DNA from: Gonocerus acuteangulatus
Lineage: Eukaryota > Arthropoda > Insecta > Hemiptera > Coreidae
NCBI GenBank assembly: GCA_946811695.1
Contig: OX328127.1
Span: 46,119,611 to 46,183,610, forward strand
Length of the DNA stretch: 64,000 bases
Direction: 5' to 3'
A program made the position numbers and the translations under genes. This document shows positions 45,237-55,124 of the stretch, in pieces. The notes under the pieces are model-generated. The model was not told where the DNA came from, ran no database searches, and worked only from the letters and a program-made list of their open reading frames with translations. Numbering within the stretch: the stretch's first letter is position 1; every line of letters starts with the position of its first letter.

Positions 45237-45608
45237 AGTGATGGATCGAATATGAATCGATCTTTTTGAATCGATTAGAATCGAAATAAAAATATCAATC
45301 CACAAAAAAGATCGGCAAGTTCAGATAGACTGAAGAGATCGATCTTCCATGCTCAGAAGATCGATCTTCGATATGGATCGATCTACGATATGGATCGATC
45401 TACGATATGGATTGATCTATGATATGGATCGATCTACGATATGGATCGATCTACGATATGGATCGATCTGCGATATGGATTGATCTTGGATATGGACCTA
45501 TCTTCGATATGGATCGATCTAAGATATGGATCGATTTCGCGATTACTCACAATTACCCATGAAATTCGTATTTCGATTCACATTGGAGAAACGCCCATCT
45601 CTACTACG
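45237..45608. repeat. element containing a 17-bp GATCGATC satellite
   Basis: From 45354 to 45540 ATATGGATCGATCTACG repeats about ten times at 17-bp spacing with point changes. The block sits between TAGTGATGGATCG (45237) and an inverted-like CGCCCATCTCTAC (45594-45606), suggesting the satellite expanded inside a MITE. The resulting reading frame (IWIDLRYG-type repeats) is not a gene. Confidence 0.65.
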
Positions 45609-46402
45609 AATGGACCTAAATAAGTCCATTTGAATACTTGATAATATAAAAAATATATCAGTAACCTAAGAGTAGAAATATTTAAGACTATTTTTCATTA
45701 AAAAAATAATATTTAATGAAAGTCATTTTTTATTCAAATGTATTTTTATTGAATAAAAATTGATTCATTGATTAATTTATTCATCTACTGATATTCTTTT
45801 ATTCTATGAATAACAGGGTTGTCTCATTATTCAATAAATTTTTATTGAATAAGAATTTATTCCGTTATTGAATGACTGATATATTTTATTTTTTTAATGA
45901 ATAATTAATAATTTTTCTTCCGCAGTCATTATTTCTATTCATTTAAAACTAGGTGGTTCATGGAAGAAAGCGTAGGTAAATTTTTCTTTTGTGACTAGTA
46001 TTGATATACTTTGAGAACCTTTGGTCTGGAATATGCGAAAAATATATATTAATAAATGTTCCATCAGTGAACATATTCTCATTTCTTACACTCCTTATAT
46101 AGGTACGTAAAATAGACCGTTATCTTATTAGAAGTGTCAAGTCATCACATGAATTCCTCTACTATAGCCGAAATCTTGGTGCCCAACTTAGGCAGCCTAA
46201 GTAACTATATAAGGAACTTAAATGTTCTATAAACTAAGAAGATTATCTCTGAACATCGATAGATAGAATCACAGCCTTGCTCCAAAGTTTCGAGAAGTTA
46301 CAGGATAAAATCATTTTTAATGCACTTCAGTCTTTTCTGAAGCACCTTGGATATTCAGACTAATTCTACCATTGTAGTTTTAGTACTCTGAAAATATTCT
46401 GT
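45609..46402. other. unannotated stretch
   Basis: AT-rich; many (AT)TTTATTGAATAA-like variants between 45700 and 45870. No gene. Confidence 0.45.
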
Positions 46403-46415
46403 ATAAATATCGGAG

Positions 46416-46567
46416 TTGATCACCGAAGTTAAGCAACGTCGGGCGTGGCCAGTACCTGAATGGGTGACTGACCACGCTATTGGCATTAAATAAAGGGCGG
46501 CAACCTACAGATAGCCCGGCGTTAATAGCCAAATTGTTGATATGCCGTTAAAAAAAAAATTAAAAAA
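46416..46567 (+). mobile_element. 5S rRNA-derived SINE (SINE3 type), 5-prime truncated
   Basis: GATCACCGAAGTTAAGCAAC, GTCGGGC, then TGAATGGGTGACTGACCACG is 5S rRNA sequence including the internal promoter. It is followed by GGCGGCAACCTACAGATAGC, CCGGCGTTAATAGCCAAATT, TGCCGTT and an A-rich tail. A 13-bp target duplication ATAAATATCGGAG lies at 46403-46415 and 46568-46580, so this truncated form inserted as such. Confidence 0.88.
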
Positions 46568-46657
46568 ATAAATATCGGAGGAATAGGCGACATAAACTTC
46601 TGGATTTCTGTTCAAATCATGTGTTTAATACTCAAGCATTTGTAAAGTGGTAGATGA

Positions 46658-46739
<82 letters not shown>

Positions 46740-46740
46740 A
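46658..46740. repeat. compound microsatellite (CA)n(TA)n(TG)n
   Basis: A self-complementary tract running from ACACAC through TATATA to GTGTGT. Confidence 0.95.
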
Positions 46741-47387
46741 CAGACAAATATGTTCACAAAACTTGGATCTAACGGGTTTTGATTTTTGAAATGTCGGCAT
46801 TTCGCGTGACGAATTGCGTCTTTCGATCGACTACAAAACAACTGGAGACGAAGGAAGCATGCTTAAAAAGAAGCTCAGTACTTAATTAGTGATACTATAT
46901 GTGTTTTTACGATAAATTCTTGGTAAATTTTCTTTTATTTTCTATTCTTCATCTCTCTGCCATGAAATTCATAATCAATTATTCTTAGTTAGATTATTTC
47001 ATATTAAACCCCCAGGAATTCTAACTTATTTCTGCCGAACAATGGTAATTAATTCCTTTAAACTTTTCTGCCGGGGAATAACAAGTTTTATGAATATTCA
47101 TAGCATACATATTTATGAATAAATAAATATTTAAAGAAAGTACTTTTTGCCAGGGCTAAAAGGGGGAAAAATATATAAAATCCTACTTCTAGTTGAAATT
47201 TTTTAATATCACCCATATTTATTGGATGATTGATTTGAAGGATCGAAATAAAGGAATTGCATCATCAAAGGTTGTTTCTATATCATACGTATACTTTATA
47301 CTGGAAATCTAAATTTGAAAACTGACTATATTGTTAAAAAAAAGTAAATGCCTACTGGAATGAAGCCTCCAAGAAAAGTGATATATA
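46741..47387. other. unannotated stretch
   Basis: No recognisable feature. Confidence 0.5.
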
Positions 47388-47510
47388 TAGGGTGATTCAG
47401 GTCGAAGTGGCCAAACTCTAGGAGGTGATTTAAAATGTTCCTTTGAAGTATGGTCCGATTCCGAAGGGAAAATGAGTTTTGGCCAATTTTCTCTGTTTTT
47501 AACGTAGACA
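47388..47510 (+). mobile_element. mariner-type element end
   Basis: TATATAGGGTGATTCAGGTC then GAAGTGGCCAAACTCTAGGA begins next to a TA tract, in the style of mariner termini. No transposase follows. Confidence 0.4.
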
Positions 47511-48064
47511 TATACTTCTCATAAACATTATTGTCTGTGTGCCGGAATACGAGTGCATGCCTGTGATTATAAAATTAGAACTAGGCTATTTTCTATCTTT
47601 TTTGGTATTACCTACGTAAAAAATAGTAAAATAATCAGATTCCCCCATTGCCACTTCATTATTCTATGAATTTTATTATGATCTTCTCCCTAAGAGGCCG
47701 TCAATTGGGGTGGCAAATTGTCAAATTGCGGCTCAACATGCACTAAAATATGTTAAAGCTTTAGTTATGATTGGTGCTGGTAAATTGTTTAGCCCTATTA
47801 CAAGTAATTCGAGTAAAAATGGGTCCGCAGATGTAATAATACTGTTTAAGCATGCTAAGAAAAGTAGGTACTCTGTAGACTGCAAAACGAGGGTTGAAAT
47901 TGACCCCACCTAGCCGCTACCTGAGCCCGGTTGCTCCTATTGTCATAACAACCTAGAGGTAAACAGCGAGGTCATTTACAGTACCTATGCACGCCATCTA
48001 TCCCGCCTTCCTCCCACTAGATGTGATGTTAACGTTTTGCTTGGTTTCATCTTTCAAAGCAGCC

Positions 48065-48065
<1 letters not shown>
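47511..48065. other. unannotated stretch
   Basis: A 67-codon plus-strand frame at 47710 has no recognised motif. Confidence 0.4.

Positions 48066-48132
<67 letters not shown>
48066..48132. repeat. (TA)n microsatellite
   Basis: About 66 bp of TA on the left of a long palindrome. Confidence 0.95.
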
Positions 48133-48138
<6 letters not shown>

Positions 48139-48166
48139 CCTAGATTTCTGAACTTTATTTATGTAT

Positions 48167-48490
48167 ATTTATTTATTTTTTATAAATATGGCACAGGTCA
48201 AAATAATAGTACTCCATTTTATCTGTACTATTTTATTTTTGGCACGCCCTACATGTTTCGTGGCCTTTATGCCACCTCCTCAGGGGCCACTAAATCCCCA
48301 TGTGTGGATAGCTCGCCACCCATACTAAGACTGAGTATGGGTGGCGAGCTATCCACACATGGGGATTTAGTGGCCCCTGAGGAGGTGGCATAAAGGCCAC
48401 GAAACATGTAGGGAATGCCAAAAATAAAATAGTACATATAAAATGGAGTACTATTATTTTGACCTGTGCCATATTTATAAAAAATAAATA

Positions 48491-48493
<3 letters not shown>
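48167..48493. mobile_element. 327-bp near-perfect palindrome with two inverted hammerhead-like motifs
   Basis: Arms of about 160 bp (48167-48326 and 48334-48493) surround the 7-nt loop AAGACTG and differ at only a few positions. Each arm carries, read outward from the centre: CCCCTGAGGAG, stem GTGGC, loop ATAAAG, stem GCCAC, GAAACATGTAGGG. This fits a hammerhead ribozyme core (CTGANGA, helix II, GAAA, very short helix III, NUH) with one extra base before helix II. Penelope-like retroelements are known to carry such hammerheads in their terminal repeats. TA tracts lie on both sides. No coding part. Confidence 0.6.

Positions 48494-48556
<63 letters not shown>
48494..48556. repeat. (TA)n microsatellite
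   Basis: About 60 bp of TA on the right of the palindrome. Confidence 0.95.
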
Positions 48557-48559
<3 letters not shown>

Positions 48560-48798
48560 TTCTTTGCCATATCAGAAAGTAGTTATAGACAAGATGATTT
48601 ATATTTTGATCATTTTTGTCAATCAAGTCAATTACATAATGCGAAAGGTCAATGACTAAAAAACGAAATTAAATCTGCCCCAAACATTTTATTGGTTCTC
48701 TACATATTTGGCTCCTCACCTAACAAGTATAATTATTCCCGGTCTCAACCGGAAATTACCCCGTTTTAATTTATATAATTGAGTGATAAAATTATTAA

Positions 48799-49313
48799 TC
48801 TATATACATATAAATCACCTGTCTGTTTGTGGGTTTGTTCCTTATACAAATCCACACCGTTAGACCGATTTTCATCAAACTTGACACACAGGTAGGTCTT
48901 GAAACTTGGAGTATCGTTGGCTAAGTCAAAAACGTCCACCACCTGTCTGTGTGTATGTTTCTTCCTTATAAAAATCCAAACCGTTTGACCGATTTCGATC
49001 AAACTTAGCACACATGTATATCTTGATCCGGGGAGTGTCGCAGGCTAAGTCAAAAACGTCTACCAGCTGTCTGTCACTCTGTTTGTCCCTTATAAAAATC
49101 CACATTGTTTGTCCCTTTTTGACCAAACTTGGCGCACATGTAGGTCCTGATCCTGTGAGTGTCATAGGCTACGTTGAAATCGTCTAGGACTAACAATTCT
49201 GAGGCAGTTACAGAGTTGTGCTATTAGATTTTAATATTACATATTTGGTTTCTAATTTGGGATTTTCTAGATAAAGAAAGTAGGTGTAGCTTGGCACACC
49301 GATTAACAGCTAA
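48799..49313 (+). mobile_element. short non-autonomous Helitron
   Basis: Starts TCTATATACATATAAATCAC after an A and ends CGATTAACAGCTAA before a T. The 3-prime hairpin GGTGT, AGCTTGGC, ACACC is intact. Three tandem internal units of about 125 bp contain TCCACACCGTTAGACCG-like and AAACTTGRCACACA text. Confidence 0.72.
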
Positions 49314-49319
49314 TTATTA

Positions 49320-49450
49320 ATAAAATAATTGTTTATTACAAACATAGAATGTCAAAACTACTCATGTCTATTTGGTATTTTGAATTACTTATCTTGCCCG
49401 GCTAATGAAGAATATGTGTTCTAAAAACCAAAGCATTAGAAGTTGGAGTT
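49320..49450 (-). repeat. dispersed repeat family A, diverged part
   Basis: AAACTACTCATGTCTATTTG and AATTACTTATCTTGCCCGGC align loosely with the inner part of family A at 53740-53800. Confidence 0.35.
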
Positions 49451-49592
49451 TACACCAAAACAAATATTTATTTCATTTAACGAAAATAAATATTTAATTT
49501 TGTTCTCGTGTAATCTCCAAATTCTAATGTTTCGTTTTTAAATTAAATAAACAAATGAATAATGGAATCAGCTGTTCATTAAAAAAATATAA

Positions 49593-49755
49593 AATTTTAA
49601 ATTTAAATTTTAACGTCCATTTATTATTAACTACGAATTTTAGGGCGGGTTATCTATAGGTTACCACCCGTTTCTAGCCAGGATAGAGGTGATGGCTTTC
49701 CTTTTTTCGAAAGAAAAGCCACCACCCCTATTGGGAATCGAACCCACGACCTTAA
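49593..49755 (-). mobile_element. tRNA-derived SINE family A
   Basis: Reverse orientation: tail TTTTAACGTCCATTTATTAT, middle module GGTTATCTATAGGTTACCAC, body GAAAGAAAAGCCACCACCCC, and box B complement GGGAATCGAACCCACGAC. Confidence 0.75.
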
Positions 49756-49854
49756 AAAAAAAATACAAAAGTGTAAAAGGATTCGTGTGCATTTTTTATT
49801 CATATATGTGTCATATGATGCCCATTTTTCAGGTATCCGGCGTGTAATAATCAC

Positions 49855-49890
49855 CTTATGTTATGCGGCTCCAGCGTGACGTAATTTATG
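49855..49890 (-). repeat. dispersed repeat family A, short copy
   Basis: TTATGTTATGCGGCTCCAGC then GTGACG is a diverged end of the family. Confidence 0.5.
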
Positions 49891-51097
49891 TCAGTTCGAT
49901 TTCAGACATCAGACGAAAGGTAAATTACTGAAAAACATCATTAAACCAGCTTCAAAAAGTTAATTGTTGGGCTACATGTTTTTGCCCCATATCTGGCCCT
50001 TCTCTAGGACCTTATAACTATTATCATTTCTTTTATTAAATATAAACTGTCTGAGGGGTTGAACTTACATCGACACATAGAAGGCATCGTTTGGAAGTGT
50101 ATTTCTCATTTACCCAAAATGGTTAGAGCCAACGCCTTGAGGTTGGTTTCATTCCCCAGGTAAAAATACCCTTACAATGTGTACCTCTCCTGGAAACGCC
50201 AAAAACATACACACGTGTATATATAAACCGGACATTCCTGACTACAGGTAGAAAACTTGCTAAAAATATTTAAAGGGATCTAAAGAAGAAAATGCGTACG
50301 TAATATGCGGTCTACATTCCCCAATCATGCAATGTTAACTTGAAATAAAATATTTCAACAGCATGAGCACATGAACTAATTTTTGGAAGTTGTAAATGAC
50401 TATAGGAATTTTACTTATAGGCGTAAGATCATACATAATGTAAGGTAAAACATTGTCATTGATTCTCCATTAGAAAACATAACAACCTACTCTGAGAGGT
50501 CAATTAGTAGAACAATTTAATCAAGCCAAGTTTCTTCGTTTTTAGCTTTGTTGTTTCTATAAACCAAGCTCTAATTACCTTAATTATCTGTGAAGTAAGC
50601 GGTCGACTAGTAAATTCAAAAAATGATTAAATATAAATCTAATATCAGAGAATTTAATTTTTCATGCTAATTTCTCCTAGGTTTAGGTTTTTTGTAACCG
50701 TATTTTAATGTTTTCTCTCCCCTCACCCTCCATTCCTGTCCCAAGTATGTTGCTCTATTTAGAACGCGACGTCATTCCATTTCGGAATGTCAGGCGTAAA
50801 ATGTCTTTGATCCTTTCAGCCATAGGCAAGCCGCCACATAGTTGAGCAAAGTTGATAAAGGACTTTATAATACTCTTGCTGGGATTTTAATGTGCCGAAG
50901 AACGTCCTACTCGTAGTAAATGCGTAATTTTAGCTTGTTTACGTAAAATCCTTTTATCTGGTTCGATTTGAAAAGTTTAGATTGGAATGAAAACGACTCT
51001 ACGAAACATCGTGTAGGGATGTTGTAGTATTAAAGTTTTAGATCGAGCCTAGAAGCTCTTTGGGAGAATACTCTGTGCATGAAGGCTGAACAGAATA
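49891..51097. other. unannotated 1.2-kb stretch
   Basis: No gene or repeat recognised. Confidence 0.5.
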
Positions 51098-51170
51098 ACC
51101 TTTTAGCACTTTCCGAAGTGAGCGCTACTGAGGTTGTACTCATGAAAAACATTTTTAGGTATTTGTCCAA
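51098..51170 (+). repeat. dispersed repeat family B, copy
   Basis: TTTTAGCACTTTCCGAAGTG then CTACTGAGGTTGTACTCATG; relatives at 39163-39235 (inverted) and 55125-55210. Confidence 0.5.
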
Positions 51171-51227
51171 ATTTTCATTAATCCTACCTAGTAAATACCA
51201 ATAATAACCCCCGCTAAAATGTACATA

Positions 51228-51420
51228 CAGGGTGTCCCAAATAAGTCGGCTCAAACTAATTTTGCGGGCAAACGGTTGGTCTGAGAAAAAAATGTAAGAG
51301 GCGAAAATTGTTGGGCTTGACCTAAGCTTTTTAAATATCGTCGCTTCAAATGCAAAGTATCGAATGTGAAAATCACCACTTTTCAGAGTGGAAAAGCATT
51401 TATTCATAACTTTTTTTTTT
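51228..51420 (+). mobile_element. mariner-type element end
   Basis: TACAGGGTGTCCCAAATAAG is a characteristic arthropod mariner terminus following a TA. The nearby decayed transposase at 51962-52688 may belong to the same or a related family, but a matching right end was not found. Confidence 0.5.
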
Positions 51421-51809
51421 GGACAGTCAAATATTCGGCAGATTTGACCTTTTGATAGTGGAATACTTTCCCTTTAATAGAGTGATCTAAGATTCAAGAA
51501 TTTGCTGTACATAAGTCCAGCAGAAATTACTAAAGATTGACAATGAAAGATGCATTTTTTCACATTCGTTACTTTGCATTTGTATCGACGATATGTCGAT
51601 TATTTAACATATTGACCGCGCTTGTGCGCTCGGCGCTAGATGAAATGTTGGGGTTTGCAGATGACCCCTATTATTATGCACATCATTTTAAAGGGAATTA
51701 AAAAAACAAACCCTTTGCTGCAAACCGCACTTCGATATCTCTAAAATCAAATGAGTTTCGTGCGATTCAAATTTTATTGTTTTAAATTAAAACGATTCTT
51801 TGGAAGCAC
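51421..51809. other. unannotated stretch
   Basis: No recognisable feature. Confidence 0.45.
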
Positions 51810-52880
51810 TTACAGGCTTTGGGGTATTTTTTCCTCAACTTTCTGAAAAAAATATGGCCGACCTTTTAAAAGAAATATTTTTCCTAATAAATTTAAAATA
51901 AGACATATTTTTTAAGTATTTATTCTTTAGGGATTAACTAAGGTAAATCTGATCATTCATGTTATCTATCTAATCCTTTGGATCCGATATTCCTTATTGG
52001 ATTATGGTTCATTATTTTGCTTTTGTTCATTATTAGTGTGAGATTCCAGAGAAACACGGATTTCAAGAAGAAATGTTCACCGTACACTTCAGCGCAGTAA
52101 GTACTACCCTTACCACATATCCTTGCATCAAGACCTTTCAAATAGGGATATGGAAGTGAGGGAGGAATATAGGACCCATCACTTACAAATGTGGCTTCAT
52201 CACTGAGGAGAACATTCCTCATGAATATCCCGTTTTGCCGTAAGGAGTTGATTCCCCACCTGCACAATATCCCTATTTTAAAGGTCTTGATGCAAGGATA
52301 TGTGGTAAGGGTGGTACTTACTGCGCTGAAGTGTACGGTGAACATTTCTTCTTGAAATCCGTGTTTCTCTGGCAATCTCCCGAACACTGTTGTGGGGATT
52401 TCTCCTAACAAGGTCCAAGATGATGTCCTGGACTCTTCAACGATGTCTTCTGGTGTAAGAGAAATGTCCATGTTCGGCGTTTGACACCAGACGCAAAATC
52501 GTTTTGTTAGTCAGATGAACTCGGTTTGGGTAATACTGCGCGTAAAGTCGAGCAGCCATCCGAGCTTTACGTATACACTTCCCGAAAAAAATAATCATAT
52601 CCACAAATTCACAACTTGTGAATTTCATGGTTGAAAGCGAATATAACACTAATAATGAACAAAAGCAAAATAATGAACCATAATCCAATAAGGAATATCG
52701 GATCCAAAGGATTAGATAGATAACATGAATGATCAGATTTAGCTTAGTTAATCCCTAGAGAATAAATACTTAAAAAATATGTCTTATTTTCAATTTATTA
52801 AAGTTATTAGGAAAAATTTTCTTTTAAAGGGTCGGCCTTATTTTTTTCAGAAAGTTGAGGAAAAAATACCCCAAAGTCAT
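51810..52880. repeat. large inverted repeat made from a mariner-type element
   Basis: Left arm 51815-52141 and right arm 52262-52875 are inverted copies (for example TAAGTACTACCCTTACCACA at 52097 versus its complement near 52305, and AATCCTTTGGATCCGATATT at 51972 versus its complement near 52700). The left arm lacks the piece equivalent to about 52376-52640. The unpaired centre, 52150-52262, holds the transposase catalytic motif. Confidence 0.8.
51962..52688 (-). pseudogene. mariner-like transposase with DUF4817-type HTH, rearranged
   Basis: The minus-strand frame from 52688 encodes FTSCEFVDMIIFFGKCIRKA then RMAARLYAQYYPNRVHLTNK, the N-terminal helix-turn-helix common in insect mariner-like proteins (DUF4817). 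After a frame change near 52450, the frame from 52471 has NSLRQNGIFMRNVLLSDEAT followed by FVSDGS. This corresponds to the R-x-V-L-F-S/T-D-E-A-T-F catalytic block. Downstream the frame passes into the inverted left arm, so the last third is antisense copy rather than the true C-terminus. Dead. Confidence 0.72.
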
Positions 52881-53325
52881 GTATCACACATTCAATACCG
52901 CCTAAAATTTTTGTTGCATTTCAACGAAACACGTTATTCGTTGTGGTAATCGAAATAGCAAAATGTGCTGTAAGAATAAACTAAATCGGTTTACTTGGAC
53001 GGATACACTATGCTCCAGATGTAAATTAACTGAAGAATTAATAATAGCTGTACATTATAGATATTTTTTTATATTCAAATTGAAATGGCCGCCAAACCGG
53101 CACGGCCATTGGTTGTTACTTCTAGCACTAGGAGCGCAAAACAGGTGCGTTGTGTCCGGTTCTTGCGTTATTATTCTAGGGTGTTGTCTTTGTTGATGAT
53201 GCATGTTTGATGTAGTACTCAGAGAGATGGATGATAAGCACTCAGTGGCCGTAGATGTGATTGACGATTATTCCTAGTTTGTCAACTTAATTGGACAAAG
53301 CTTGATCTAGTTCCATCACAATATT
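52881..53325. other. unannotated stretch
   Basis: A 77-codon frame at 52963 has no known motif. Confidence 0.45.
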
Positions 53326-53680
53326 CTATCTCTTCCCAAAATCCTCTTGGAACTTCTCTTGGTAGTATGCCGTGCATTTCGTGTATATGTTTTTCTTTTC
53401 GGCATGTACTTTTTCGTCCACTTTGATATCATTATTTTCGAAGCGTATTGTGGGATCGTAGATATATGCCGTTTTCTCGTTTTTAGGGAACGCTATGATG
53501 TCGGCATACTCTGGAGTACCTTCTTCGTCAACACCATACACCTCTTCAAGGCATTGAAATTTATCTTCTCTGATGGCCTCTCCGGGTGACGAGGAGCATG
53601 CCGTTAGAGCAACTACCAAGCAAATGGGCTGGTGTTTCGGTCTCCCTACCGCATTTGCGACAATAAATAAAAGTCTGAAG
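53326..53680 (-). pseudogene. R2-like LINE C-terminal fragment (CCHC knuckle and endonuclease region)
   Basis: Minus strand, 53665-53608, reads CRKCGRETETPAHLLGSC, the C-x-x-C...H-x-x-x-x-C knuckle of R2-type LINEs. After a frame change the frame 53619-53326 gives EYADIIAFPKNEKTAYIYDP then TIRFENN and HAEKKNIYTKCTAYYQEKF. The pattern D-I-I-A-F...D-P-T-I-R-F-E...E-K-K is seen in R2-type proteins in the PD-(D/E)XK-like endonuclease region. RT is absent, and no rDNA is nearby, so this is a dislocated remnant. Assignment within site-specific LINEs is from memory of the family pattern. Confidence 0.6.
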
Positions 53681-53684
53681 TGAA

Positions 53685-53860
53685 ATTAATTAACAAATTC
53701 TTAATTGGAACAGCTGCTCATTACAGAAGTAAAAGAGCAAAACTATTCATGTTTTTGTTACATAGTTTATTCTAAGCAAATTATTCAAGAGTGCTGTCTA
53801 CACTACCCAAAGTCTGAGGAATGTACTCAGTTATAAAGCTCCTGCGTGCCAGATTTTTTT
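53685..53860 (-). repeat. dispersed repeat family A, long copy
   Basis: Reverse complement begins CTGGCACGCAGGAGCTTTAT and runs through CATTCCTCAGACTTTGGGTA, TAGTGTAGAC and CATGAATAGTTTTGCTC, matching 756-960 over its length. Confidence 0.65.
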
Positions 53861-54472
53861 GATGGTAGATTGAACAGGTCGGAAGGTTATATACCGATTA
53901 TCATCATGAAGTAAAACGATTGAATTGTACTTGAACTCATGAGAATACCAGTAAAGCCGTCAGAGTGTTTGGAATTTACATTAGAAAATAATTAGACGTA
54001 AACTTCTACTTTTTCTAATGCTTTTCTGTAATTTTTCCGTTGTATGAATCCGATTGTGTTCATGTTTAAATTGTTCATTCTTCTGTTGTTCGTTAAAAAT
54101 ACTTGTTAAATCTTAATTGATCTTTCACTAATGAAATAATAAATAGCATATTTCCTGAATTGTTAAATTTTGTTTTGGCAAATCTTTGCTGTTAGATTAT
54201 AACTTGTCTAGGATTTTGCATACTTACTTACGGTTGACTGAGGAATTCATAGAAGTTAATGCTCCATAAAGAGAGCCCTCTCTAAAAACAGATCTTCCCC
54301 CAGAAAAGCCCTCAGCTAAAGGATAGATTTTACTACCAAGGTATTTTATTGCAAGGTAACCCAACTCGAGAAAATGATCTGTTAAAGACTTTCCTTCTTC
54401 CCATAGACTACTCCTTTTTAAATAGAATCCTTTTATCCTAGTTCTTTTTACCAAAAAAAAAAGAAGAAAATA
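53861..54472. other. unannotated stretch
   Basis: A 93-codon minus-strand frame at 54224-54505 has no recognised motif. Confidence 0.4.
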
Positions 54473-54610
54473 AGTCCGCCACGCAGAAGCTGCATAACTA
54501 TGCACATTCCACCGTGGTTAGTTTACTCCGCATTTCTGAATAACGTGCTTGAAATAACCTGTATAATTACACGATAAACGTAAATAGTTATGCTATTAGC
54601 ATGTTTCTTC
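54473..54610 (+). repeat. dispersed repeat family A, copy
   Basis: GTCCGCCACGCAGAAGCTGC, then ATAACTATGCACATTCC and TAAATAGTTATGCTATTAGC. Confidence 0.6.
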
Positions 54611-54627
54611 CCTCCCTAAATAGATGG

Positions 54628-54633
54628 TATATG

Positions 54634-54665
<32 letters not shown>
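54628..54665. repeat. (TA)n microsatellite
   Basis: TA-rich run beside a Penelope-like fragment. Confidence 0.85.
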
Positions 54666-54669
<4 letters not shown>

Positions 54670-54711
54670 AATTGTGACCCTTTGTTCTTTTCATAACATA
54701 CTTTTTTTAGT

Positions 54712-54752
54712 GCTCGACATGTTTCGCGTCTCTATACGCATCTTCAGGAGCA
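54712..54752 (-). ncRNA. hammerhead-like motif of a Penelope-like element
   Basis: Minus strand: helix I arms TGCTC and GAGCA at the outside; core CTGAAGA; one unpaired T; helix II GCGT and ACGC around loop ATAGAG; then GAAA, a minimal helix III (AC, AU loop, GU) and C before the helix I return strand. This is type I hammerhead topology with a minimal helix III, as reported for Penelope-like elements. The extra base before helix II leaves activity uncertain. Confidence 0.5.
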
Positions 54753-54887
54753 ACTTAACATCATATATGTATATACAAGTTTAGGCTTAAATAAGGAAGG
54801 CCTTCCACTGGTAAGGAGGGTTACTTCCTGACTAATAAATAAACCAATATGACCATTACAGTGAGCTGATTTTAGGCCGTAAAATGG
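54753..54887. other. possible Penelope-like flank
   Basis: Sequence adjacent to the hammerhead-like motif; no reverse transcriptase frame. Confidence 0.3.
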
Positions 54888-55090
54888 GAGGCCCGATGGC
54901 CGTGAGTGCTAAGGAGTGAGCTCTTCGTGCGTCAGCCTTGTGGGGTTTTCATCACTACGGTCGTTGGTTCTTTCGGGGCTATTTACAGGTTACTACCCTT
55001 TTCTAGCTAGGATAGAGGCAACTCCTTTTATTTTTTCCAAAGAAAAGCCACCACCCACAGTGAGAATCGAACCCACGCCCTTCGGCACAA
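54888..55090. mobile_element. two SINE family A pieces in opposite orientation
   Basis: 54888-54940 is a plus-strand head (GGAGGCCCGATGGCCGTGAG). 54970-55080 is a minus-strand middle and head (GGGCTATTTACAGGTTACTA; AAAGAAAAGCCACCACCCAC; GAATCGAACCCACGCC). Two insertions, or an inversion within one, explain this. Confidence 0.65.
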
Positions 55091-55124
55091 AGTACACAAT
55101 CCATATATGGTCTAATTTTAGTTA

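Noticed and set aside
48037..48626. Frames of 118-119 codons on both strands
   Set aside because: The two are the same palindrome read from both sides plus TA-encoded isoleucine/tyrosine repeats.
51228..52880. One intact mariner from 51228 to the end of the inverted repeat
   Set aside because: No matching right terminus follows 52880, and the inverted arm shows the locus is rearranged.
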